The notes beneath the pieces are model-generated. The model did no database searches and was not told where the DNA came from. It was given only the letters and a program-made list of their open reading frames with translations. From contig NZ_CADIKH010000056.1 in the NCBI RefSeq assembly GCF_902859855.1, positions 1 to 38,979 of the forward strand: DNA of 38,979 nt. Reading direction: 5' to 3'. Shown here in pieces: positions 1 through 8,256 of the stretch. The position numbers and the translations under genes were made by a program. Numbering within the stretch: position 1 is the stretch's first letter; each line of letters starts with the position of its first letter. Source of the stretch: Paraburkholderia humisilvae. Its GTDB lineage: Bacteria > Pseudomonadota > Gammaproteobacteria > Burkholderiales > Burkholderiaceae.

Positions 1-1
1 T

Positions 2-451
2 TGCGAGGACCCGCCGTGCGTGCCGGTGTGTCCGACCGGCGCGAGCTACAAGCGCAAGGAAGACGGCCTCGTGCTGGTCGATTTCGACCGCTGCATCGGC
101 TGCAAGTACTGTGCATGGGCGTGCCCGTACGGCGCACGCGAGCTCGATGAAGAACGCAAGGAAATGACCAAGTGCACGCTGTGCGCGGACCGTATTCATG
201 ACGAAAACCTGTCCGAACGCGATCGCAAGCCGGCTTGCGTGCTCGCGTGTCCGACCTCGGCACGGCTCTTCGGCGATATCCATGATCCCGACTCGGTGGT
301 GTCGAAGGCGATCCGCGAGCGCGGCGGGTATCAACTGATGCCGGAGTGGGGCACGCGACCGGCCAACCATTATCTGCCGCGCCAGACGACCACTGCGGCG
401 CTCGAAGATGGGTTGGTCGACCTCGCCTCGATGGCGACGCGCGCGTCATGA
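2..451 (+). CDS. DmsB/NrfC-like 4Fe-4S electron-transfer subunit (5'-partial)
   Basis: The reading frame is open from the window edge and its start lies outside. It shows the cysteine pattern of the iron-sulfur subunit of complex iron-sulfur molybdoenzymes (DmsB, NrfC, PsrB): a partial CxxxxCxxxCP cluster at the very start, CIGCKYCAWACP near residue 32, and CTLC followed after 18 residues by CVLACP. Such subunits pass electrons between a membrane quinol-oxidising anchor and a molybdopterin catalytic subunit. The next gene encodes a DmsC-type anchor 58 bp downstream, so the catalytic subunit is expected just left of the window. The family is clear; the substrate (DMSO, thiosulfate, polysulfide or other) cannot be told from this fragment. 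Confidence 0.93.
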   Translation, partial: CEDPPCVPVCPTGASYKRKEDGLVLVDFDRCIGCKYCAWACPYGARELDEERKEMTKCTLCADRIHDENLSERDRKPACVLACPTSARLFGDIHDPDSVVSKAIRERGGYQLMPEWGTRPANHYLPRQTTTAALEDGLVDLASMATRAS

Positions 452-509
452 ACCTGTACCAGGGGTGCGCCGTGCGCCGCACGAAAGGAAGGATCGGGAG
501 ACCTGCACG

Positions 510-1460
510 ATGAATCCGGCTTTTTCGGTTGTATTTCTCACGACATTGATCGGCGCGGGACAGGGGCTAATGATCGCACTCTTCGGTGTCGAGCTTGGCG
601 CGCAACTTGGCATGATCGTGATGCCGCCGCAGGTGTTCTTCGTCGTCGGCGCGGCGCTGTCGGTCGTGCTCGGTGTGCTAGGACTGTTAGCGTCGTTCTT
701 CCACCTCGGGCACCCGGAGCGCGCGTGGCGCGCCATCGCGATGTGGCGCACATCGTGGCTGTCGCGCGAATGTCTCGCGTTGCCGGTGTTTCTGGCCTGT
801 GCGTTCGCCTATGGCGTCGCGCATGCGCTGGCTGCATCGTATTCGCTCGCGCTCGGCGTGCTCGGTGTGCTCGCCAGCGGCGTGCTGTTCGTTTGCACGT
901 CGATGATCTATGCCTGTCTGCGCTTTTTGCAGGAATGGGCGACGCCGCTGACGATGGTGAACTTCGTGCTGCTCGGCAGTGCGTCGGGCTTCACGCTGGC
1001 GAGCGCGAGTGCCGCGTGGTCCGCGCCGGCGCTGGTCCCCGGGCTGGCCGTATGCGCCTGTGTATTGACGCTCGCGGGTTGCCTGACGCGTGTCGCGTCG
1101 CTGAGACGCAATGCGCGCCTGCGGCCGAAATCGACGGTGCAAAGCGCGACTGGCATTCGTGCGGCGAAGGTCGTGCAGAAATCGCGCGGTTTCACCGCCG
1201 GGGCGTTCAATCTGCGTGAATTCTTCCACGGCAAGACGCCGCAAACGCTGCAGCGAATCAAATGGACGTTTCTGATCGCCGCGTTCCCGGTGCCGTTCGT
1301 ACTGATCGCCCTGGGGGGGAGTGTCGGACCGGTTGCGCTGTCGGTGGTCCTGCTGTGTGCGGCGTGTGCGATCCAGTACGCGGGGCTGGTTGCCGAACGG
1401 TGGTTCTTCTTTGCTGAAGCGCGTCACCCGCAGAACATCTACTACCGGCAAGCTTCGTGA
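510..1460 (+). CDS. DmsC-like membrane anchor subunit of a molybdoenzyme
   Basis: A 316-residue, very hydrophobic protein with about eight predicted membrane spans, beginning MNPAFSVVF. It fits the DmsC family, which anchors a DmsAB-type oxidoreductase in the inner membrane and binds the quinol. The motif FHLGHPERAWRAI early in the protein is typical of DmsC relatives. The ATG at 510 was chosen because a purine-rich site (AAAGGAAGG) lies upstream and the hydrophobic region begins right there; the 34 preceding open codons are arginine-rich and unlike the family. The gene follows the iron-sulfur subunit closely, in the expected operon order. The enzyme's substrate is unknown. Confidence 0.9.
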   Translation: MNPAFSVVFLTTLIGAGQGLMIALFGVELGAQLGMIVMPPQVFFVVGAALSVVLGVLGLLASFFHLGHPERAWRAIAMWRTSWLSRECLALPVFLACAFAYGVAHALAASYSLALGVLGVLASGVLFVCTSMIYACLRFLQEWATPLTMVNFVLLGSASGFTLASASAAWSAPALVPGLAVCACVLTLAGCLTRVASLRRNARLRPKSTVQSATGIRAAKVVQKSRGFTAGAFNLREFFHGKTPQTLQRIKWTFLIAAFPVPFVLIALGGSVGPVALSVVLLCAACAIQYAGLVAERWFFFAEARHPQNIYYRQAS

Positions 1461-1650
1461 ATACGTTTCGTGCTTTCTTAGCTTTGCATGGCCATTGGCA
1501 AATCGTGATCGTGAACTCGGGATACATGGATAGATCGACAGGATACCCTCGGCTGCCGACAGTGCTTTCCGGATTCTCTTATGGAGCCGGGCGGCTGGTT
1601 TGCAACAGTCGGCAGATAGGGTGTGCGACGTCACGCGCACCGCATACTCC

Positions 1651-3384
1651 GTGCTCTCATTCCTGCTAAGGCTGCGCACCCGCGCCGCGCGACTCTTCCG
1701 GCTGTCCGACGCGCATACCATGCTCGTCTGGTCGGTGATCGTCGGGGTCGCCGGTGCGCTGGTGACGACCGCATTTCGCGAAGGCATCGCGCTGCTGCAG
1801 CGCGCATTTGTCGGCACCGAAGGCAGCTTTGTACAAATGGCGCGCAGCTTGCCATGGACCACGCGCATCTGGCTGCCGGCGGCGGGCGGCCTGATCGCCG
1901 GCGCTATGCTCATGCTTGCGCGGCGAGGTCAGGACAAGGACGCCAACACCGACTACATGGAAGCCGTCGCGATCGGCGACGGCGTCGTGCCCGTGCAGGC
2001 AAGCCTGTGGCGCATGGTGTCGTCGCTGTTCTCGATTTCGAGCGGCGGCTCGATCGGCCGCGAAGGGCCGATGGTGCAGCTGGCCGCGCTGTGCGGATCG
2101 CTGATCGGCCGCGTCGTCAACTTCGATCCCCCGCGGCTGCGCCTGCTGGTCGCGTGCGGTGCGGCTGCCGGCATTACCTCCGCCTACAGTGCGCCGATTG
2201 CCGGCGCGTTCTTTGTCACCGAAATTGTGCTCGGTTCGATTGTGATGGAAAGCTTCGGACCGGTCGTGGTCTCGTCGGTGGTCGCGAACATTACGATGCG
2301 CGAGTTCGCCAGCTACAAGACGCCGTACGAAATGCCTGCCTTCCCGACCATCACCGGCCTCGAGGTGCTGCTGTTCGTCGGGCTCGGCTTGCTGTGCGGC
2401 GCCGTTGCGCCGCAATTCCTGCGGCTCATCGACCTGTCGAAGAAGACGTTCCGGCGCATCAAGCTGCCATTGCCGTTCCGGCTCGCGATCGGCGGCCTCA
2501 TGGTCGGCATCCTGTCGGTCTGGACGCCGGAGGTGTGGGGCAACGGCTACAGCGTCGTCAACTCGATACTGCACTCGCCGTGGACCTGGAGCGCGCTCGT
2601 GATGGTGCTCGTGTTCAAGATCATCGCGACTGCTGCGACCGTCGGCTCAGGCGCGATCGGCGGCGTGTTCACGCCGACCCTTTTCGTCGGCGCGGTGCTC
2701 GGCTCGCTGTATGGCCTGGGCATGCACGCGCTGTGGCAGGAGGGCATTTCCGGCTACTATGCCTATGCGATGGTCGGCATGGGCGCGTTTGTCGCCGGCG
2801 CTACCCAGGCGCCGCTGATGGCGATCATGATGATCTTCGAGATGACGCTCAGCTACCAGGTCGTGCTGCCGCTGATGCTGTCGTGCGTGATCGCGTATTT
2901 TGTCGCGCGGGCGATTGGCAAGACGTCAATGTACGACGTCACGTTACATCGCAACCGTGAGGAGCAGGAACGCATGCGCGCGCGCTCGATGCAGATGCGC
3001 GAGCTGATCCGCCCGCCGCAGACCGTCGTGCCGCCCACCGCGACGGTGCAGGACATGACGCGGGTGTTCCTCGAGTATCCGGTCAAATACCTGTACGTGA
3101 CCGATGAAGCCGGCTGCTTCCTCGGCGTGGTCGCGCTGAAGGACATCACATCGGACCTGATCGACCGGCGCGACACGTCGACCCGTACCGCCGCCGACTA
3201 CCTGCAGCCGCACTTCAACGTGCTGACGCCCGATATGTCCCTGGGCGTCGCACTGCAGCACTTTCTCGCGCATCAGGGCGAGCGGCTGCCGGTCATCGAA
3301 AGCCTTGCCCGGCCGAAACTGACGGGCGTCGTCTACAAGTCATCGCTGCTCGATGCGTACTTCCGCATGAATCCCACGCGCTGA
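1651..3384 (+). CDS. ClcB-like ClC chloride channel/transporter with C-terminal CBS domains
   Basis: A protein of about 577 residues with the ClC fold. The hallmark GREGP loop, carrying the external gating glutamate, is at about 2058-2072 and is preceded by SSGGSI. The second signature, GGVFTP, is near 2659-2676. About 170 C-terminal residues form a cytoplasmic pair of CBS domains, from roughly position 2990 to the end. At the site corresponding to the internal proton glutamate of E. coli ClC (helix sequence FFVTEI) there is only one glutamate, so channel-like rather than proton-coupled transport is possible; that is inference from a by-eye alignment. A GTG start at 1651 gives the family-like N-terminus LSFLLRLRTR; a TTG at 1600 in frame is the alternative. 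No clear Shine-Dalgarno supports either. Confidence 0.92.
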   Translation: MLSFLLRLRTRAARLFRLSDAHTMLVWSVIVGVAGALVTTAFREGIALLQRAFVGTEGSFVQMARSLPWTTRIWLPAAGGLIAGAMLMLARRGQDKDANTDYMEAVAIGDGVVPVQASLWRMVSSLFSISSGGSIGREGPMVQLAALCGSLIGRVVNFDPPRLRLLVACGAAAGITSAYSAPIAGAFFVTEIVLGSIVMESFGPVVVSSVVANITMREFASYKTPYEMPAFPTITGLEVLLFVGLGLLCGAVAPQFLRLIDLSKKTFRRIKLPLPFRLAIGGLMVGILSVWTPEVWGNGYSVVNSILHSPWTWSALVMVLVFKIIATAATVGSGAIGGVFTPTLFVGAVLGSLYGLGMHALWQEGISGYYAYAMVGMGAFVAGATQAPLMAIMMIFEMTLSYQVVLPLMLSCVIAYFVARAIGKTSMYDVTLHRNREEQERMRARSMQMRELIRPPQTVVPPTATVQDMTRVFLEYPVKYLYVTDEAGCFLGVVALKDITSDLIDRRDTSTRTAADYLQPHFNVLTPDMSLGVALQHFLAHQGERLPVIESLARPKLTGVVYKSSLLDAYFRMNPTR

Positions 3385-3405
3385 GCCACGCTAACCTGAG
3401 CGAGC

Positions 3406-3665
3406 TCAGCTCGTCCGATGCGTCAAGACGTTGCCGGGTGTGGGACGCAACTGCGGCATTAACCGCATCGAGGTCATGAAACTGTCGAGATTGGAGGCGT
3501 CGAGCGTGCTCTGGCGAGACTGTGGATCGACCGCCGCAAGTTGATTTGCGACAGTTGCAGCTGTTACTGCTCGGAAGAGCAGGTTTGAGTAGGTGCTGCC
3601 GTTGCCACCGGAAGTTTGAAACGCCCCGTCGGCGATGGAGCCGACTCGATGGAGGTCAGTCACCA
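3406..3665 (-). CDS. Possible small hypothetical protein or gene remnant
   Basis: An 86-codon open frame on the minus strand fills the gap between the ClC gene and the GNAT gene. Its product (VTDLHRVGSIADGAF... ending LTHRTS) has a balanced, protein-like composition, with a stretch STYSNLLFRAVTAATVANQL that could be an amphipathic helix. I recognise no family. No Shine-Dalgarno is visible before the ATG at 3665, and the frame stays open further upstream, antisense to the GNAT gene, where its composition becomes shadow-like. It could be the truncated end of a lost gene or a chance open frame. Confidence 0.2.
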
Positions 3666-4264
3666 TGCACGCAGGCCCGTTTGGAGCTTCGATGTATCCT
3701 CTGCTTGTCAATTTTCCTGAGCGGTTCAAAACCGACCGTCTGATCTTGCGCTGCGTTAGGCCCGGTGACGGCGCGACAATATGCGATGCGCTAGCCGACT
3801 CAGTCGCCGCGTTGCGGCAGTTTCCGGCCTCGCTTCCGTGGGCGCTTGAGGAGCCATCGGTTGAGCGCTCGGAGATATACTGTCGTGAGGGATTCGCGCA
3901 TTTCATCGCCCGTCGTGAATTCCGCTTTCTGATTTTTCTGGGTGATGGAGAGACACTTGTGGGATGTTGCGCTCTGTTCTGCCCGAACTGGTCAGTGCCG
4001 TCCGTCGAGATTGGCTGGTGGGGGCGGACTCCGACTCTGGGGCACGGCTTCATCAGCGAAGCCGTGGAAGGACTCATCCGGTATGCCTTTGAGCAATTAT
4101 TTGTGCATCGAGTTGCGGCGTTTGTTGACGACCTCAATTCCAAGAGCATACGCCTATGCGAGCGAGTGGGAATGACGCTCGAAGGAACATTGCGTCAGGA
4201 GCGAGTCGATCCGGACGGCACTCTACGCAACACCCGGGTGTACGCGACAATACGCATGCGGTGA
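3665..4264 (+). CDS. RimJ/RimL-type GNAT N-acetyltransferase
   Basis: A 199-residue protein with the layout of GNAT acetyltransferases related to ribosomal-protein acetylases. It has an N-terminal TDRLILRCVRPGDG strand-helix, a central EIGWW strand, the acetyl-CoA-binding segment GHGFISEAVEGLIRYAF, and the typical C-terminal NSKSIRLCERVGMTLEGTLRQ. It would transfer acetyl from acetyl-CoA to a protein or small-molecule amine; the substrate is not predictable. The ATG at 3665 is favoured because GGAGG lies about 8 bases upstream; ATG 3692 (MYPLL) is an alternative. It stands alone, with degraded sequence downstream. Confidence 0.88.
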   Translation: MHAGPFGASMYPLLVNFPERFKTDRLILRCVRPGDGATICDALADSVAALRQFPASLPWALEEPSVERSEIYCREGFAHFIARREFRFLIFLGDGETLVGCCALFCPNWSVPSVEIGWWGRTPTLGHGFISEAVEGLIRYAFEQLFVHRVAAFVDDLNSKSIRLCERVGMTLEGTLRQERVDPDGTLRNTRVYATIRMR

Positions 4265-4746
4265 CCGTCGTGAGCTGTCAGGGGCGGCTCCCCGCATTGC
4301 TCCGGACAACTACGCCGGTGTTGCCATTCTGGCGGGTCGAGCTACTCTGTGCGAACACGAGGGTGCCGACATTTTGCTGGGAGTCTTGTTGCACGCCGCA
4401 GTGTACGAGTATAAACGCCACTTTGCCTGCGTCTTTGTAATCTGCTGTTCTTGACGAATACGGTTTTCCGGAAGACGCAGCGAAGTGGCGCCGCGTTCTG
4501 CGTTACTGCGATGCTACGCACGCAATGTTTAATGCTTGTGCGATTAGGGCCACGCATCCTCGTGCTGGGCACGCGGGATTTCACGCGGGGGTGGGTTGGA
4601 TACCGCCTATCGGAAGCCTCCCACTGCCGAAGTCACCTCTGCCGAACCTTTGCTCGCCACAAGCATGCGACCGGGCGAAGACGCTTCTTCTCGTTTCCTG
4701 GTTCAGCGGACTCCGTACCATGACACGCGTCCGATCAATCTGTTAG
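4265..4746 (+). pseudogene. Degraded coding remnant of unknown family
   Basis: Two adjacent open stretches in different frames read like protein but lack a shared start. The first (about 4265-4450) includes PDNYAGVAILAGRATL and ILLGVLLHAAVYEYKRH and ends at a TGA. The second, directly after it in another frame, reads DEYGFPEDAAKWRRVLRYCDATHA and runs on to about 4746. A single frameshift would join them. Neither part is a family I recognise. The compositional change from the GNAT gene and the start of the effector/IS-rich stretch suggest decayed acquired DNA. This is weak evidence from reading the frames only. Confidence 0.25.
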
Positions 4747-4932
4747 GTATAAAGCGCCAGCATCGAATCTGTTGTCTGTTCTATGGGCACGCAAATAGAA
4801 AACCACCTCCTGCTCGGTGTATACGGGGGATTTTCGTTTTCGGAGGAGTGCGGCACATTGCGCGCGAACAGTCGCTCGAAACGTCAAGAGGATCGTATCG
4901 TATTCCTTGTTACCTGATTTCAAGGAGTTCAT

Positions 4933-5163
4933 ATGCCAAACAAGGTACACCCTCAAGCGGGAGGAAGACCTGGCTTTTGGCAGGTGCCAGACCAACTCAA
5001 TCGCCAGGGCGATGTTGTTGCTCGGGGATCACATCTCAACTTTCATGAGTTTGAGCGACTCCGTACGCAAGGCCTGACCGCTCCGGATCATCGTCGTTGG
5101 ACTGGGCGGGGTGAACGTGAGAATGTCCCGCAGTTTCAGTACGCTACGCAGCCTTCGCGCTAA
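4933..5163 (+). CDS. Small hypothetical protein (76 aa)
   Basis: A short reading frame with a good Shine-Dalgarno (AAGGAG, 6 bases before the ATG), which argues that it is translated. The product is hydrophilic, with no signal peptide or membrane segment, is rich in glutamine, arginine and histidine, and starts PNKVHPQAGGRPGFWQVPDQL. I do not recognise it. It sits in the region of effector-like genes and IS remnants, so a small secreted protein or a truncated N-terminus of a larger protein are both possible. Confidence 0.4.
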   Translation: MPNKVHPQAGGRPGFWQVPDQLNRQGDVVARGSHLNFHEFERLRTQGLTAPDHRRWTGRGERENVPQFQYATQPSR

Positions 5164-5572
5164 GCCACTATTGAAAAAGCAGGCAGAGACCTCTTCCAAT
5201 GAGGCGCCGATCCCCGTTGCTTTGAGCTTCGAGGCGCGGCGTTTGCGTCGGGGCGGAAACACCTTTAGGAAATACTCGATTATCTCTTCGTCGCGGACTA
5301 CTAGAGGTAATCTGGGATCGAGACGCGAAAATTGGCACTAGCAGAAGAAATCGATTGACTGATTCGATGGACCGCTGAGCTAAGATTAGCCAATCGTTGG
5401 CTGTCGGCAAGCTGACCATCGCTGCCGTGGGACTGCCCGGTCGGTGAATCGGGCCCGAGTATTGCCAGAGTGATCCGCTGGTAAGGTTCTTGTCGACGGC
5501 GGGCGCTTCGAGCGGCATTGACGATGAAAATTCGCCGGTTTCAAGTGATGTACGAACGATGAAAGGTGGAAA
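5164..5572 (+). other. Intergenic stretch without a supported gene
   Basis: No reading frame here has both a credible start and a recognisable product. A minus-strand frame between about 5339 and 5029 reads protein-like (RLPLVVRDEEIIEYFLKVF) but lacks an ATG or Shine-Dalgarno and ends without a recognisable domain; it may be a gene remnant. The 90 bases before the next gene hold a TTCT-N16-TTCG arrangement (5487-5510) that is close to, but not, a perfect hrpII box. Confidence 0.3.
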
Positions 5573-6940
5573 ATGAACGGCGTCAGCGAATCTGTTGTAC
5601 TAAGGGATTCGACGAATGTAACGAGGATTCAGATTGAAGGGGATTCGCTAGGCAGCATGTCGATGCCAACGGCAGGAGCGTGTGCCCGCTCGACAAGCGG
5701 TGCGACCGGTGGTGGAACGCTGTCGCCCCTTGCCAATCTTGCAAAGTCAGGTGCCGAAAAACAGTCCGCGTCCGAGACTCATGTCATTAGCGCTGCGGCT
5801 GTGGACATCCCAGAATCGCAACTGATGCTTTCCTATTTACGATCACTGATGCCCCCGGCGGCCAGCGAAGAGCTCGCGCGTAAAAGCATGTTGCATTTCG
5901 AGCAGGTGGCTGAAGAGCTCGACAGAATGGGAGAGACCTATGAGGGCTTGAAGGCGCTCCTGACGACGTTGACGCGGCTTGACTATCTCATTGCGGGTGC
6001 GGGAGGAGCGGTAAAAGGTTTGGCAGCAGCGGCGAGTGGATATGCCACTGACCTTGCACCGATTCACTTCTCGGTGGCTGAAAAAATTGGGAATCCTATA
6101 GATAAGGCCGCGACCGTGGGGGCGATGTCGCGAGCCCGGGACAAGCTAATTGATACCTTCGGGAAAGAGGTGTTTCAGTTTCGCCTTATTCCATCGGAAG
6201 AGGGGGACAGATACTTTCTGGCGCCAAGTAAGCACAAGCTTGTTGAGCCGGTCGCTGAGCTCCTCGACCAGGTCGCGTCCTCCGAAATTGAAGGTTTGCT
6301 AGTTGAGTCAGCCTTAGGTGGTTTACATACAGGTAGAAGCGTTGTGGCCTGCGCGGCGAAAGCAGCATTCGAAGCATTTTCGAAAAATCCGGTAACCGGG
6401 GCTATTGCCGATCTAGTGGTAAATAACACACTCCGCGTTCCCGTGTTCGTTATAAAAGACATCGCAAAATATCGTCTCGCAAGCAGCTCGGGTCAATATG
6501 GGCTACTGTATTTGCTGGGAAGAGTGGACTGGAAGCAGAGGTATGAGGACGCGAAAAGAGCGACACTGACGTCGATTGGAGGAACTGGGGCTAAGAATGC
6601 CTTGATGCTACCTCTCGATACCATGCGCCGTCTCCCCGATGGCGCCAAAAGAATAGTGGGTGCTGGAAATGTTGCGGATACTGTCTGGAGCGTTTGCGTT
6701 GAAGCAGGTTCGTCGGCTGTGCGTGCTGCGCTGAAGGACCGCCTGGAACAGGGGGCTTTGAATAGAAACAAATCGGACGCTATAGCCCAGCTAGTCAGCG
6801 CCATTAGTTTGAGAGCCGTGGGAAATGCGGTGGAGCCAGCTGTCGAACCTGCAGCGCGACATATCGCAGACGGTTTTTGGAGAAACGTTGATGGGGCGCG
6901 TTCTAAACATGGGAAACCTGTCGATATACCGATCGTCTGA
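5573..6940 (+). CDS. Unrecognised 455-residue protein, candidate type III effector
   Basis: A full-length frame with an AAAGGTGG Shine-Dalgarno just before the ATG. The first 70 residues are rich in Ser, Thr, Gly and Ala with few acidic residues, as in type III secretion signals; there is no Sec signal peptide. The rest is mostly predicted alpha-helical, with weakly hydrophobic glycine/alanine stretches (AGAGGAVKGLAAAASGY near residue 140; SALGGLHTGRSVVACAAKAAFEAF near 245) that could insert into or lie on a membrane. I recognise no catalytic motif or named effector family. Codon use is less GC-biased than in the flanking core genes, consistent with transfer. The effector assignment is inference from composition and from the nearby T3SS-type genes. 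Confidence 0.7.
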   Translation: MNGVSESVVLRDSTNVTRIQIEGDSLGSMSMPTAGACARSTSGATGGGTLSPLANLAKSGAEKQSASETHVISAAAVDIPESQLMLSYLRSLMPPAASEELARKSMLHFEQVAEELDRMGETYEGLKALLTTLTRLDYLIAGAGGAVKGLAAAASGYATDLAPIHFSVAEKIGNPIDKAATVGAMSRARDKLIDTFGKEVFQFRLIPSEEGDRYFLAPSKHKLVEPVAELLDQVASSEIEGLLVESALGGLHTGRSVVACAAKAAFEAFSKNPVTGAIADLVVNNTLRVPVFVIKDIAKYRLASSSGQYGLLYLLGRVDWKQRYEDAKRATLTSIGGTGAKNALMLPLDTMRRLPDGAKRIVGAGNVADTVWSVCVEAGSSAVRAALKDRLEQGALNRNKSDAIAQLVSAISLRAVGNAVEPAVEPAARHIADGFWRNVDGARSKHGKPVDIPIV

Positions 6941-7157
6941 AAATTTTTAAGGTCACTTTCGGCGGAGTGAAACGGGGCAACGCTGAATGAAGTGTGTGTT
7001 GTTATATGGATCCCCGCCGTGTTAGTCAAACACGCCCTGCGCGGGTCCTACCGCTTCACATCACTGCTGGCTGGCAGTGCAGAGTAATCGCCTCCACCCA
7101 CTTATAATGTCCGCTCCCGTGTCCAGTTGCCTCTTGATCAACAGGCCCAAGTCCAAG
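6941..7157 (+). other. Intergenic, no feature recognised
   Basis: Between the effector-like gene and the transposase remnants I find no reading frame with a plausible start, no RNA gene and no clear hairpin terminator. Confidence 0.3.
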
Positions 7158-7907
7158 TCAGTCACCACTGGTTCGAGCCGGGAATCTTCGCCATATTTCA
7201 GCGAGGCTCACGCCAATTTCGGGTTCTTTGCAGCGATCCCGATGGGTGATTGACATACTTGCCTCAACCGTATACCTTCGCGGTGGCGCCACTAGCAACC
7301 AGCTTCCTTGCGACGGCACTACCACCTGTCTTCTTTCCAACGATCGTCGCTTTGGGCATATGTGGACTGTGTGCAGAAACTTTAACGACGAAAGACGCCA
7401 ACTTCGAGACGCCGCACTCTTTTTGACTATGGCGCCGACCGGGAGCGCTTCCTCGGCCGCGTCGGCAAGCTCTGCGCGAAACTCGTCTACATACCTTTCC
7501 AGGTCCGTCGTGGCAAAAGCGTGCTCTCTCTGCCGAGTCCTTGTCGCATCAACAAGTCTTTTCGGGACAGCCCTGCACGCATTCGCCGCAAGCGCATAAT
7601 TGGCCAGTGCCATCTTTACAGCACGTCGGTATACATAAGTCCCCTCGCCACCTTCGTCGCACAGCAATTGCATCGTTTCTTCGGCGATGCGCACGTGTAT
7701 AAGTCCCTTCCAGAGGGCTTTCCCGCCGGGTTCGCGATCGCTCTTGCGGCCGAGGAATCCACCGCGGCGAGCGATCAAACGCAACACCTCGTTCAGATTG
7801 GGTTGGGTTGCGTTGCGCTGCGGGTCTTCGTAAGCAGGTAGGCGGCGCGAATTCCATCGGTATCGAAGATACAGATGATCGTCCAGATCAGGACAGCTTC
7901 GGCGCAT
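7158..7907 (-). pseudogene. IS4-family transposase C-terminal remnant with unrelated tail
   Basis: The frame begins with SCPDLDDHLYL, jumps frame through DGIRAAYLLTKTR (readable one frame over, around 7840-7870), then reads LNEVLRLIARRGGFLGRK and GKALWKGL at about 7796-7698. This is the conserved C-terminal end of Tn5-like IS4 transposases (CPDLD ... EWRAAYIL ... LNEVVRLIARLGGFLGRKGDGEPGVKTIW). The catalytic DDE core is absent, so it is dead. After WKGL the frame stays open for about 180 codons with a different, Arg/Ala-rich sequence that is not transposase and that I do not recognise; it may be read-through into other remnant DNA. It joins an ISL3 fragment at its upstream end. Confidence 0.6.
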
Positions 7908-7909
7908 CC

Positions 7910-8032
7910 GCAGTCCACGGCAATCGTGAGTTGCAGTTTGGCGCTGTCAAAGTCGACGCCTTGGACATACCTTGGCGCCTTGATTCCCAAGGCGGCTTCA
8001 AACAGCTGATTCGTCATTGCTCGCTTCATCAT
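7910..8032 (-). pseudogene. ISL3-family transposase N-terminal remnant
   Basis: On the minus strand the sequence reads MTNQLFEAALGIKAP, then VDFDSAKLQLTIAVD, the characteristic N-terminus of ISL3 transposases (LFEAALGI.PW.V..VDFD....LTI.VDF). Only about 35 residues remain, without the zinc-finger or DDE core. The homology stops at about 7910, exactly where the IS4 remnant begins, so this is a hybrid junction of two decayed elements. A long perfect palindrome lies immediately outside the start. Confidence 0.55.
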
Positions 8033-8036
8033 ACAG

Positions 8037-8067
8037 GGATGGGTGCAGCATTCTGCTGCACCCATCC
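8037..8067. repeat. Perfect 14-bp inverted repeat with 3-base loop
   Basis: GGATGGGTGCAGCA at 8037-8050 is followed by TTC and its exact reverse complement at 8054-8067. There is no T-run on either side, so it is not a standard intrinsic terminator. Its position just outside the ISL3 transposase N-terminus suggests an IS terminal inverted repeat, perhaps two ends abutting head to head, or a hairpin in the IS leader that blocks read-through translation. The palindrome is directly visible; the role is inference. Confidence 0.7.
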
Positions 8068-8256
8068 GTGCGACAGCTTATCCATGCCACCCGCGGCAAG
8101 GGTTCGCTTCGCCGGGCTCTCGCCAGCCATTGACGCCTCACGTTACCCACTTCGAATTCAAAATAGGCAGATTTCATTGCGCCGAAACAGAAGGTATTTC
8201 GTACAACGGCTGTTCGGTCATGGCGTGAAAACCTATGATGTACGGGCTAGAATGCT

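Noticed and set aside
5487..5510. TTCT-N16-TTCG upstream of the 5573 gene as an hrpII box
   Set aside because: The first half-site departs from TTCG and no -10 hexamer (YANNNT) lies at 30-32 bases; another TTCG pair here has N20 spacing.
8101..8220. Several TTCG tetramers before the 8257 gene
   Set aside because: No pair has the required 16-base spacing.
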